Origin: Anaerolineae bacterium | Lineage (GTDB): Bacteria; Chloroflexota; Anaerolineae; Anaerolineales; UBA4823 | Reading direction: 5' to 3' | DNA length: 39,001 nt | Assembly: GCA_003130835.1 (NCBI GenBank) | Contig: QEXX01000119.1 | Span: 1 to 39,001 of the forward strand | Part shown: positions 8,049 to 15,857 of the stretch, one piece after another | How positions within the stretch are numbered: position 1 is the stretch's first letter | Layout of the letters: every line of letters starts with the position of its first letter | Made by a program: the position numbers and the translations under genes | Notes under the pieces: generated by a model | Databases searched by the model: none | What the model was told of the DNA's origin: nothing | Seen by the model: the letters and a program-made list of their open reading frames with translations, nothing else

Positions 8049-8985
8049 ACAACTCAACACGGCGCTGCAAGATCGTTGGGACAAATATACGCAAGAGTTA
8101 GCTCGCTGTCGAGAAGCTTTCTCTGAAGAAGCCGTTCATGATCTGCGAGTTGCAACCCGTCGTTTACTAGCCCTGATCGACCTAATTGGCGTACTTTATC
8201 CCAACGTACAAGTTCAAAAATTGCTGCTCACCTTCAAAGATCAACTAGACAGCTATGATGATCTGCGCGACACCCAAGTCATGCTTTTGGAAGTTGGACA
8301 ACGAGTACAAGCAATCCCAAGTTTAGTCACATTTCAGCGCTTCCTCACAAAGCGCGAGAAAAATCTGTTGCGGTTAGCAGAAAAAAATATTCAAAGATAT
8401 AAACTCAATAACCTTGAAAAGCGCCTTTCGGCTTTACATAAGGCTATGCTAAAAACCAAAGAGCCTGAAGCATTTTTAGATCAAGTCTTGCAAACCCTCG
8501 ACCAAGTCTATGCCAGCGTGCTGAAGCGATATCAGCGGATCGACCCAAACATTCCCCCTACTATCCACCGCGTGCGAGTGCGCTTTAAGAAATTTCGCTA
8601 CATGCTCGAGTGCATCTATCCCTTTCTCCCCAATTTCCCGCAAAGCAATCTGCGCACCATGCATGACTATCAAACCCTGATGGGGAATATTCAAGATAAA
8701 GAAGTGCTCCTTTCAACTCTCAACACCTTCTCTGCAAAGAAAAACGGTGCCAAGCTCACTGAAGCCATCGAAGTTTACCAAGCTGAACATGCTCAAACCA
8801 TCCAAGCCTACATCGACAAAAAGGAACAACTCTTACAATTCTGGCGGCTCTCTGCAGGTAAACCCTTTCCTTGGGAATCGGATGCGTCTTCTGCTTCGAG
8901 CGAAGATAAGAAGCCCAGGAGAAAATCCAAAAGCCATCCTCCTGAAACTGCCGAGACGGTTGAGAACAAAGAGATCAGTCCATAA
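8023..8985 (+). CDS. CHAD domain protein (polyphosphate-binding)
   Basis: 320 aa. Helical CHAD domain with the conserved basic/His patches: AVHDLRVATRRLLALIDL (~38-55), YDDLRDTQVM, IHRVRVRFKKFRYMLEC and the end of the domain MHDYQTLMGNIQDKEVLL. Such Arg/Lys/His surfaces bind polyphosphate granules. The last ~40 residues are low-complexity, Ser/Lys/Glu-rich and probably disordered. GGAGG lies 6 bases before the ATG, inside the end of ppx. It lies between a polyphosphatase and the phosphatase/kinase pair, so it may tether these enzymes to polyphosphate. It is not itself an enzyme as far as can be seen. Confidence 0.92.
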   Translation: MEAILSITEQLNTALQDRWDKYTQELARCREAFSEEAVHDLRVATRRLLALIDLIGVLYPNVQVQKLLLTFKDQLDSYDDLRDTQVMLLEVGQRVQAIPSLVTFQRFLTKREKNLLRLAEKNIQRYKLNNLEKRLSALHKAMLKTKEPEAFLDQVLQTLDQVYASVLKRYQRIDPNIPPTIHRVRVRFKKFRYMLECIYPFLPNFPQSNLRTMHDYQTLMGNIQDKEVLLSTLNTFSAKKNGAKLTEAIEVYQAEHAQTIQAYIDKKEQLLQFWRLSAGKPFPWESDASSASSEDKKPRRKSKSHPPETAETVENKEISP

Positions 8986-9019
8986 ACGCGCTTGATTCAC
9001 CCAAAAGGAGAGGGACACG

Positions 9020-9526
9020 ATGAAACTTTACTTGCTTCGCCATGCCATTGCCGATGTGCGCGATCCGGTCAAATATCCTGACGACAGCCTGCGACCGCTA
9101 ACCAAGGAGGGTAAGGAAAAATTTCAGCGCATCTGTGCTGGCATTGCGCGGTTGCGCATAAGCTTTGATTTGGTAGTCTCCAGTCCCTACACACGTGCCT
9201 ATCAGACGGCAGAGATCTTTTGTGATGAATTAAAGATTAGCAAAAAGAATTTGATTCTCAACGAGAATCTAACCCCCTTTGGCGACCCTCAAGCTCTTTT
9301 CGAGGAAATTTCTGCCCAATATCCAAATTTATCCAACCTGGTTTGCGTTGGTCACGAACCATACCTCAGCGAATTGATCGGATCGTTGCTGTGCGGCAAC
9401 GCAGCCACCAGCATAACTATGAAAAAAGGCGGTTTCTGTTGCCTTACGTTATCTAAACTTGATTTCGTCGGCTATGCCACCCTCGAATGGTTGCTCACCC
9501 CGGCTCAAATGATCGCCATGTCGTAG
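9020..9526 (+). CDS. sixA: SixA-like histidine phosphatase
   Basis: 168 aa, single-domain branch-2-sized histidine phosphatase. The catalytic motif is at the N-terminus (LYLLRHAIADVRD, with the RH pair), followed by LVVSSPYTRAYQTAEIF and the second catalytic His in VCVGHEPYLSELIG. The RHA rather than RHG signature and size fit SixA, which removes phosphate from phosphohistidine. AAGGAG precedes the ATG. Placement directly before polyphosphate kinase, an enzyme that works through a phosphohistidine, suggests it acts on polyphosphate metabolism; that is inference. Confidence 0.85.
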   Translation: MKLYLLRHAIADVRDPVKYPDDSLRPLTKEGKEKFQRICAGIARLRISFDLVVSSPYTRAYQTAEIFCDELKISKKNLILNENLTPFGDPQALFEEISAQYPNLSNLVCVGHEPYLSELIGSLLCGNAATSITMKKGGFCCLTLSKLDFVGYATLEWLLTPAQMIAMS

Positions 9527-9536
9527 ACAAAGAACA

Positions 9537-11633
9537 ATGAGCGAGGCACTTGTCCTAAAACCCGAAGTATACATCAACCGCGAGCTAAGCCTGTTAGAAT
9601 TTCAACGGCGAGTATTGGAGGAAGCAGCGAATGCGGATTACCCCATTCTCGAACGGGTTAAATTCCTCTCCATCTTCGGATCAAATATGGATGAGTTCTT
9701 CATGGTGCGCGTGTCGGGCATTCGCGAACAAGTTGAGCTTCAAGTGATAGAAGTGCTTCCCGATGGTTACACACCGCGCGAATTGTTGCTCGCCATCCGC
9801 AAACGCTCGTTAGAGTTATATCGCAACGCTCAACGGCTGTATCGAAAAGAACTTTTGCCGCAACTTAATGAATACGGCATCCATATTTTGGACTATAGCA
9901 AGCTCACCGATGCCCAACGACGACGAGCAGATGAATATTTCCATAACGTTGTCTTTCCTATCCTGACCCCTCTGGCTTTTGATCCGGGTCATCCCTTCCC
10001 GCATATCTCCAACCTTAGCACCAATCTGGCAGTAGTGATCCATGACAAAAAAGGGCGTGAAAAATTCGCGCGGGTCAAGGTTCCCAACCTCTTGCCCGCC
10101 CTATTAGCGGTCGGCCGTCACACCGTCAAAGGCTCGTCAACGAGAAATTCGATCAAACATTACTATTACATCTGGCTAGATCAGCTCATTGCCGCCCAGC
10201 TAAACCAGCTCTTCACCGGTTTAGAGGTCATCGAAGTGCATCCTTTCCGCATTGTCCGAGATGCCGATATTGAAATACAAGAGCTAGAAGCTGATGACCT
10301 CTTGGAGACCATGAAAGAAAATCTGCTCTCACGCAAATTTGGCTCCGTGGTCATGATGGCGATTGATGGCGATATGCCAAAGAACATCCGTGAACTGTTA
10401 GTGGAAAACCTTGAATGTAAGCCAACCGATGTATATGCCATCGGTCAACCACTAGCTTTGTCATCCCTAAGACAACTTTATGACGAGGTCGAAGCACCCG
10501 AATTAAAATTTCCTCCCTACAAGCCCCATCTTCCAAAACGATTGTTGCATATTCATCAAAACACGCTGATTTTCGAGCGCATCCGAGAAGGAAGCATCCT
10601 GCTTCACCATCCTTACGACTCCTTTGTTCCAGTTATCGAATTTCTGCAGACTGCTGCCCGTGACCCAAGCGTGTTAGCTATTAAGCAGACCCTCTATCGA
10701 GTGGGTAAAAATTCACCGGTGGTCGAAGCACTCATTGAGGCCGCCCAAAATGGAAAGCAAGTGGCTGTTTTGGTAGAACTCAAAGCCCGTTTTGACGAGG
10801 AAAGCAATATCGAATGGGCACAGCGGCTGGAGCAAGTTGGCGCGCACGTTGTCTATGGATTGCTTGGATTAAAGACCCACTGTAAAGTTGCTATGGTAAT
10901 CCGTCAGGAGCGGGAAGGCATTCGCCGTTACCTTCATCTGGCTACCGGAAATTACAACGCCATCACCGCTCAGATCTATGAAGATATTGGTTTACTCACC
11001 TGTGATGGCTCCATGGGGATGGATGCCACCGATCTTTTTAACTATCTGACTGGCTACTCCACCAAACAGGAATATCGTAAATTCCTCGTCTCACCAGTGA
11101 ATTTACGCCAAAAAATGGAAGCACTGGTGGAAAGAGAAATTCAGCATGCTAAAAATGGTAAAGCAGCGCACTTAATTTTTAAGATGAATTCGCTTGCTGA
11201 TCCACATATTGTGCAAATGCTCTATCAAGCTTCTCATGCAGGGGTCAAAATAGACTTAATTGTGCGTAGTATCTGTTCTCTCGTGCCTGGCGTCAAGGGT
11301 TATAGCGAAAATATTCGTGTCATCAGCATCCTAGGACGCTTCTTGGAACATAGCCGCATTTATTATTTCCACAACGACGGTAAAGAGGAAATCTATATTG
11401 GCAGCGCCGATCTGATGACGCGCAACCTTGATCACCGCGTCGAAGTGCTATTTCCCATTGAAGATACCCATCACCACAGTTATTTACGCAAAGTGCTTGA
11501 GATGTATCTTCACGATGATTCCTGTGCTCGTAAAATGGAAAAAGACGGAAGCTACGTCAGCCTAAGAGCCAAAGACGGAAAGAGCTGTCTCAACATCCAA
11601 GAGTGGCTGATGGAGCCAGCCAATCGCAAGTAA
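9537..11633 (+). CDS. ppk1: Polyphosphate kinase PPK1
   Basis: 698 aa, normal PPK1 length. The N domain (INRELSLLEFQRRVLEEA, FLSIFGSNMDEFFMVRVSG), middle domain (LTPLAFDPGHPFPHISNLS) and two phospholipase D-like catalytic halves are complete. The autophosphorylated-His region is YLHLATGNYN with nearby TDLFNYLTGYS; the second His region is FLEHSRIYYFHNDG, followed by YIGSADLMTRNLDHRVEV. It polymerises the ATP gamma-phosphate into polyphosphate reversibly. It ends the operon only 6 bases from the stop of the convergent heme A/O synthase gene, leaving no room for a separate terminator. Confidence 0.96.
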   Translation: MSEALVLKPEVYINRELSLLEFQRRVLEEAANADYPILERVKFLSIFGSNMDEFFMVRVSGIREQVELQVIEVLPDGYTPRELLLAIRKRSLELYRNAQRLYRKELLPQLNEYGIHILDYSKLTDAQRRRADEYFHNVVFPILTPLAFDPGHPFPHISNLSTNLAVVIHDKKGREKFARVKVPNLLPALLAVGRHTVKGSSTRNSIKHYYYIWLDQLIAAQLNQLFTGLEVIEVHPFRIVRDADIEIQELEADDLLETMKENLLSRKFGSVVMMAIDGDMPKNIRELLVENLECKPTDVYAIGQPLALSSLRQLYDEVEAPELKFPPYKPHLPKRLLHIHQNTLIFERIREGSILLHHPYDSFVPVIEFLQTAARDPSVLAIKQTLYRVGKNSPVVEALIEAAQNGKQVAVLVELKARFDEESNIEWAQRLEQVGAHVVYGLLGLKTHCKVAMVIRQEREGIRRYLHLATGNYNAITAQIYEDIGLLTCDGSMGMDATDLFNYLTGYSTKQEYRKFLVSPVNLRQKMEALVEREIQHAKNGKAAHLIFKMNSLADPHIVQMLYQASHAGVKIDLIVRSICSLVPGVKGYSENIRVISILGRFLEHSRIYYFHNDGKEEIYIGSADLMTRNLDHRVEVLFPIEDTHHHSYLRKVLEMYLHDDSCARKMEKDGSYVSLRAKDGKSCLNIQEWLMEPANRK

Positions 11634-11639
11634 TTCTCC

Positions 11640-13076
11640 CTAAATTACTGCGTCCAGCACCAGCACCAGAAACAAAAAGGCTAAATACATGCTGGAATAA
11701 CGATACATCTTCCACGCCACCTTGTTTCCTTGTTGTCTCCATACTTTCCAAGCCGCAGATATCAACCATAGCCCTAATAAACTCACGCCAATCAAGGTAA
11801 AGGTTCCCCCAAAACCGAACAACGGCAAGAGCAAGGTCAAGCCGACCAGTTCTAGGGTATAGAGAAGAATTTGCCGACGCGTCTCTTGCTCGCCGCGTAC
11901 GACGGGCAGCATAGGAACACCAGCCCGTGCGTAATCATTACGCCGTACCAAAGCCAACGCCCAAAAATGAGGTGGCGTCCACATAAAAATCACGACAAAA
12001 AGGAAAAGCGCAGATAGTTTCAAATCGCCAGTTGCGGCTGCCCAACCGACCAACGGAGGGATCGCCCCAGCTCCACCCCCGATGACAATATTTTGCGGGG
12101 TAGCCTTCTTTAGCCAAATGCTATAAATGACGACATAATAGACAAATCCTACAAGGCTCAGCACAGCAGCTAACCAGTTGACTTTGACAATCAGCACATA
12201 GAAAGAAAGCAAAGAGATACCGACCGCAACAGCCAGTCCTTGGGCAGGGGTTAAACGGCCTGCAGGAATGGGTCGTTTCTGAGTTCGCTGCATTTTCCGA
12301 TCGTCTTCACGGTCTAAGTATTGATTTACGGCGCTTGCGCCTCCAGCCGCTAAGAATCCACCCAACAACGTCCAAAAAGCAAGCGAAAAAGACGGCAAAC
12401 GCCCTGCGCCGATCACCATGCCGGCATAGGTGGTCACCAACAAGAGGGCAACCACAATGGGTTTGGTGAGCAGGAGAAAATCTATGAGCAGGCTCCACCG
12501 CCATGAGAATGCCTGTTTGCGCCCTATCTCCTCTTCTAGCGAAAGCCCTGAGCGTCCGACAGCCACCCCTAAACCAATCGCCGTAATCCAAATGGCAAGA
12601 AAGGTTACCTGGTGCAGCACGGTATAGAGCAACGCAAAACCTTCTACCAATTTTTGTCCTAGCAAGGATTGGGCAAAGTACAGGACCACAATCACTGTAG
12701 CCGGAAGGACGATGGGCGTCTTTTCCCGGTACCACGTAAAAGCACGCACCCAATACCCTAACCATCCAATCCCGACTAGGAAAACCAGCAAACGATGGGC
12801 AAAATTGATCCATTGCCGTGAATCACTGGGCAACACCTGGTCTGTGCATAACGGCCACGCCGAGCAAATCTGCCCTAGATCAAAATGGGCAATAACGGCT
12901 CCACTCCCCAGAATAATCATCAAACTAAGAATCATCCAGATCGTCCAGCGCGCAAAAGGAGTCGAATAGGTTAGATGAAGGCGCAGAGCTAAGTTTGTTA
13001 TTTGGCGCAGGACAATCCAAGCTGCTATTCCTATTACAACAAAAGAAGCAAGAAGAGAGGTTGTTGATAGGGTCAT
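11640..13076 (-). CDS. ctaB: Fusion of half-size heme A synthase (CtaA/Cox15) and heme O synthase (CtaB)
   Basis: 478 aa from ATG 13076, which overlaps the SURF1 stop as ATGA (an upstream in-frame Met at 13142 is unlikely). Residues ~8-175: an anchor helix plus one four-helix CtaA bundle, with the loop cysteines CSAWPLC (71, 77), NFAHR (His94) and a second His (155, LHQ). Normal CtaA has two such bundles. Residues ~195-478: complete CtaB farnesyltransferase, with NQYLDREDD (Asn251, Asp255, Asp259), RPIPAGRLTP and WTPPHFWALAL. CtaB makes heme O from heme B; CtaA oxidises it to heme A. The usual Glu of the ExxHR motif is Asn91 here. Confidence 0.9.
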   Translation of the reverse strand: MTLSTTSLLASFVVIGIAAWIVLRQITNLALRLHLTYSTPFARWTIWMILSLMIILGSGAVIAHFDLGQICSAWPLCTDQVLPSDSRQWINFAHRLLVFLVGIGWLGYWVRAFTWYREKTPIVLPATVIVVLYFAQSLLGQKLVEGFALLYTVLHQVTFLAIWITAIGLGVAVGRSGLSLEEEIGRKQAFSWRWSLLIDFLLLTKPIVVALLLVTTYAGMVIGAGRLPSFSLAFWTLLGGFLAAGGASAVNQYLDREDDRKMQRTQKRPIPAGRLTPAQGLAVAVGISLLSFYVLIVKVNWLAAVLSLVGFVYYVVIYSIWLKKATPQNIVIGGGAGAIPPLVGWAAATGDLKLSALFLFVVIFMWTPPHFWALALVRRNDYARAGVPMLPVVRGEQETRRQILLYTLELVGLTLLLPLFGFGGTFTLIGVSLLGLWLISAAWKVWRQQGNKVAWKMYRYSSMYLAFLFLVLVLDAVI

Positions 13077-13870
13077 CGTCCCATCCTTCGTTTGATAAAA
13101 AATGGATAACCAATCGCTAAAATTGCCGCAAACGTAAACCATTGTAAGGCATACCCTAGATGAGGGCCTTCACTGAGATCAAGTTCGACCATAGCGGGGA
13201 TCGGCAATCCTGCTGCCTCTCCCTCGCCTTCGGTTTGTTGAACATAGACATTTGGAACAATCGGATAGTCAATCTGCTGCGCAATTGCTTCGACATTGGC
13301 AAGGTTCCAAGCCTTGAGAGGTGGTTCTCCGGCTGATGGAATGGGGTCACTACGGCGGCCGAAATCTGGTCTGGTCTGCGCTCGGCGAATCACCCCTTTG
13401 ACGGTCACTTCGCCTTCTTGGTTATAGGGAGACCAATCTCCGTTGAGAAACGCCTCACCAGGGATCCAGCCGCGGTTGACCAAAATCGCTTGTTCAGTGC
13501 CTTTAATCTTGAGAGGAGTCAGCAAGTAGACCCCCCAGCGATTTTGATAAGCCTGATTGCGTAAGGCAACCTGATTGGCAAAATCATATTCACCTTGCAC
13601 AATGACGGTTCGGTATTCCATGTCATACAGATTCTCACCAAGAGATCTAGAGTCTAAAACCAAAGGCGGCTGAGCAAGTTGAGCTTGGACACGCGCATTA
13701 AAGGCACGGCGTTGCTCCAGTCGATCCAATTGCCAGATTCCCAGCCGTACCATCACCCCTACCGCAATCACAACTAAACCTGTGGTCAGCCAAAACCGAA
13801 AGCTTAACCATTGGCTTTTCAAGCCTTTTTGAGTAGAAGGGATCGTTGTCGAGTGAAGTGACTGACTCAT
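13073..13870 (-). CDS. SURF1 family cytochrome oxidase assembly protein
   Basis: 265 aa. The two SURF1 membrane helices are at the ends (FWLTTGLVVIAVGVMVRLGIWQLDRL ~27-52; LGYALQWFTFAAILAIGYPFF ~235-257), enclosing an extracytoplasmic beta-rich domain with ILVNRGWIP, the family hallmark. SURF1 helps place heme A into subunit I. Both ends overlap neighbours by ATGA (13867-13870 and 13073-13076), giving tight coupling between the cupredoxin-like protein and the heme synthase fusion. Confidence 0.93.
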   Translation of the reverse strand: MSQSLHSTTIPSTQKGLKSQWLSFRFWLTTGLVVIAVGVMVRLGIWQLDRLEQRRAFNARVQAQLAQPPLVLDSRSLGENLYDMEYRTVIVQGEYDFANQVALRNQAYQNRWGVYLLTPLKIKGTEQAILVNRGWIPGEAFLNGDWSPYNQEGEVTVKGVIRRAQTRPDFGRRSDPIPSAGEPPLKAWNLANVEAIAQQIDYPIVPNVYVQQTEGEGEAAGLPIPAMVELDLSEGPHLGYALQWFTFAAILAIGYPFFIKRRMGR

Positions 13871-14403
13871 ACAGCTTCTTTCCCTGTTGGCTTGGCGGAG
13901 TTGAGCGAGCCATTTACTTTCAACGGCACAACCACTAAGCTATAGACAAAGAGCAACATTGCCAAAGTTGGGGCTGCCATCGCTAAAGCCAGAAGACGGC
14001 TGCTCCACGTTGTCGGCTTCAAGACATCCACGCCAAAATAATTGCCTACCACAAAACTGCACTGGTAAGCAAGTTTGTCGGGGTTATCAAACCGCAAACT
14101 GGCTGAGCGACCAGCCGGGATCCACAGCGGACCAAGCTGATGATCGACAACGTCTTCATTATGCACCAAGAGCACATCTCCCACAACAAAAGTCATCCCC
14201 TCTGGAATTGATACATCCTCAGCACCTTGAGCAAGTTGCTCTGCTGTACCGTTTGGAATTACCAATTCAATCGTGGTGGGAGGACGATCCCGCTCGTCCC
14301 GTTGTAGCAAATACATCGCTTCGTTGAAAAGTGCCACAAAGACCACTGCCAGCAGGAAAACCACACCAAACCTTTTTAGATAAGGGAGAAACGTCTGCGG
14401 CAT
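13867..14403 (-). CDS. Cupredoxin-like protein with two flanking membrane helices
   Basis: 178 aa: helix at ~12-32, an extracytoplasmic domain ~45-125, then a second helix ~134-162 and a short charged tail. The middle has a cupredoxin pattern (IPEGMTFVVGDVLLVHNEDVVDHQLG...LRFDNPDKLAYQCSF), with His88 and Cys115 in the places of the first His and the Cys ligand of a type 1 copper site. The second His and Met after the Cys are absent, so a normal blue-copper site is unlikely. It sits between SCO and SURF1 and is probably an oxidase copper-assembly factor or scaffold. No exact family name is recognised. Confidence 0.65.
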   Translation of the reverse strand: MPQTFLPYLKRFGVVFLLAVVFVALFNEAMYLLQRDERDRPPTTIELVIPNGTAEQLAQGAEDVSIPEGMTFVVGDVLLVHNEDVVDHQLGPLWIPAGRSASLRFDNPDKLAYQCSFVVGNYFGVDVLKPTTWSSRLLALAMAAPTLAMLLFVYSLVVVPLKVNGSLNSAKPTGKEAV

Positions 14404-14406
14404 CGC

Positions 14407-15012
14407 TTAGCGCACTCCTTTCAGCAAATGACGGAGATCCTCCAGTAAGATTCTTGCGCCTATATCGTAAGGATAGGTGAGAATCAAATTTTGTTCTGCA
14501 TCCAAAACATAGATGCGCGCCGAATGATCGACCAAGTAATTTTGCATCCCTTCGACCTGACGAATCTGGCGATAAGCCCCAAACTGCTTCCACACCTTAG
14601 CTAACTCTTCTTCGGCACCGGTTAGTCCAATAAACTGTGCATCAAAGTTTTGCAGGTGTTTGGCTAGCACCTGTGGCGTATCGCGTTGCGGGTCAACCGT
14701 GATAAAGACAAAGCGCACTTTCTCAGCTTGCTGAGCGAGATTCGCCCTAACCTGTTTGAACTCGGCTAACGTGATTGGACAAACATCCGGACAATAGGTA
14801 TAGCCAAAGAACACCAAAACCAGCTTTCCCTTTAGGTCCGACAAGCGAAAGGTTGCACCATGTTGATCGGTAAGCTGAAAGTCGGCCATTGGCAAAGGCG
14901 GTTCAATCAATGTGCCGCGATACGTATAGGGGCGCAAAACAAACCCCACCCCTAACAAGATAAGGAGCAATCCGATCAAACCGCCGCCAAGCCAGACCTT
15001 TTGCTTTGTCAT
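14407..15012 (-). CDS. SCO1/SenC family copper chaperone for oxidase
   Basis: 201 aa from ATG 15012; the longer start at 15060 would run into coxC. One N-terminal helix (~6-27) anchors a thioredoxin-fold domain. Copper-binding CPDVCP (TYCPDVCPITLAEF) and the downstream His (YLVDHSARIYVLD) are intact, as is the DPQRDTP loop. SCO proteins load or reduce the CuA site of subunit II. The gap to the cupredoxin-like gene is 3 bases. Confidence 0.95.
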   Translation of the reverse strand: MTKQKVWLGGGLIGLLLILLGVGFVLRPYTYRGTLIEPPLPMADFQLTDQHGATFRLSDLKGKLVLVFFGYTYCPDVCPITLAEFKQVRANLAQQAEKVRFVFITVDPQRDTPQVLAKHLQNFDAQFIGLTGAEEELAKVWKQFGAYRQIRQVEGMQNYLVDHSARIYVLDAEQNLILTYPYDIGARILLEDLRHLLKGVR

Positions 15013-15040
15013 TCCAATCACCGTTCCCTTTGCGATCCCC

Positions 15041-15619
15041 TCATGGCAGAGGCGTACCAATCAAATACAACGCTGGGTAGAAGAAGATCCACACCACGTC
15101 CACAAAATGCCAATACACTGCCGCAGCTTCCACTGCCCAATGCTTTTGCCGTGAATAGTGCCCTCGTGCACCGTTGCGTAACACGACAGCCAAGAAGATC
15201 ACCCCAGTAAGGACATGAAAAGCATGGAAACCGGTCAGGGTGTAAAAAATCGAAGCGGCTGCTCCATCGGCTGTTCCAAAAGGCGCAATTTGCCACTCAA
15301 CGCCCACGACGCCCACTAAGAAGGCCAGTCCTAAGACAAGGGTAATGGCTGTATTCCGTAGAAAGGCTTTGCGGTCGTCATGTGCCATTGCAATCTCGGC
15401 GCGGTTCATAAAGAAGGAGCTTGTTAGCAGTAGTACTGTGACCACAAAACCAACCACTTGGTCGAGATGAGGCCGCGCTTGGGTGCCAAGCAGGTAGAAG
15501 CGACTGACCAATAACCCGCCGAAGACAAACGAGTCAGAAAGGATAAAGAGCCATAGACCCAGGCGGTTGATTGCCAGTTTTTCGCGATAGGAATGCGTAA
15601 CCCCGGTTTGTGTGGTCAT
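15041..15619 (-). CDS. ctaE: Cytochrome c oxidase subunit III
   Basis: 192 aa with five predicted helices, the short bacterial form without the first two helices of the long form. Hallmarks: KLAINRLGLWLFILSDSFVFGGLL, FHAFHVLTGVIFL, and VEAAAVYWHFVDVVWIFFYPALYLIG at the end. GGAGG precedes the ATG, which overlaps the subunit IV stop as ATGA. It belongs to the aa3/caa3-type oxidase encoded here. Confidence 0.95.
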   Translation of the reverse strand: MTTQTGVTHSYREKLAINRLGLWLFILSDSFVFGGLLVSRFYLLGTQARPHLDQVVGFVVTVLLLTSSFFMNRAEIAMAHDDRKAFLRNTAITLVLGLAFLVGVVGVEWQIAPFGTADGAAASIFYTLTGFHAFHVLTGVIFLAVVLRNGARGHYSRQKHWAVEAAAVYWHFVDVVWIFFYPALYLIGTPLP

Positions 15620-15837
15620 TCTTCCTCCTCAACGTTGACAAATAAGCGTCCAATGTGCATATAGTCCCGCACCACAAAGAAGGCTTTGAGCAATGCCACC
15701 CCCATTAAAGGCACCCACCAGGTAGCAGCAATGCTACCCAAGAAGAACTCACCAATGGTGAGAAAGCCTAATAGAATAAACACACTTACACCAACGCCAT
15801 AGGCTTGTTTTTTTCTTGTTTCCAGGTCTTTTTCCAT
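15616..15837 (-). CDS. Cytochrome c oxidase subunit IV-like small membrane protein
   Basis: 73 aa with two helices (~14-34 and ~38-55) and a C-terminal FVVRDYMHIGRLFVNVEEEE. Size, position between subunits I and III, and the pattern GVALLKAFFVVRDYMHIG match the small CtaF/COX4 family that stabilises bacterial oxidases. GGAGG lies 7 bases upstream of the ATG, and the stop overlaps coxC. Confidence 0.85.
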   Translation of the reverse strand: MEKDLETRKKQAYGVGVSVFILLGFLTIGEFFLGSIAATWWVPLMGVALLKAFFVVRDYMHIGRLFVNVEEEE

Positions 15838-15857
15838 CTGGTTCCTCCAAATTCAAC

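Noticed and set aside
12307-12813. 168-codon open frame opposite in phase to the heme synthase fusion
   Set aside because: It is a shadow frame inside a gene with clear CtaA/CtaB motifs and shows no protein-like pattern of its own.
13077-13142. Longer start for the heme synthase fusion
   Set aside because: It lies inside surf1; ATG 13076 forms a standard ATGA overlap and starts directly before the first helix.
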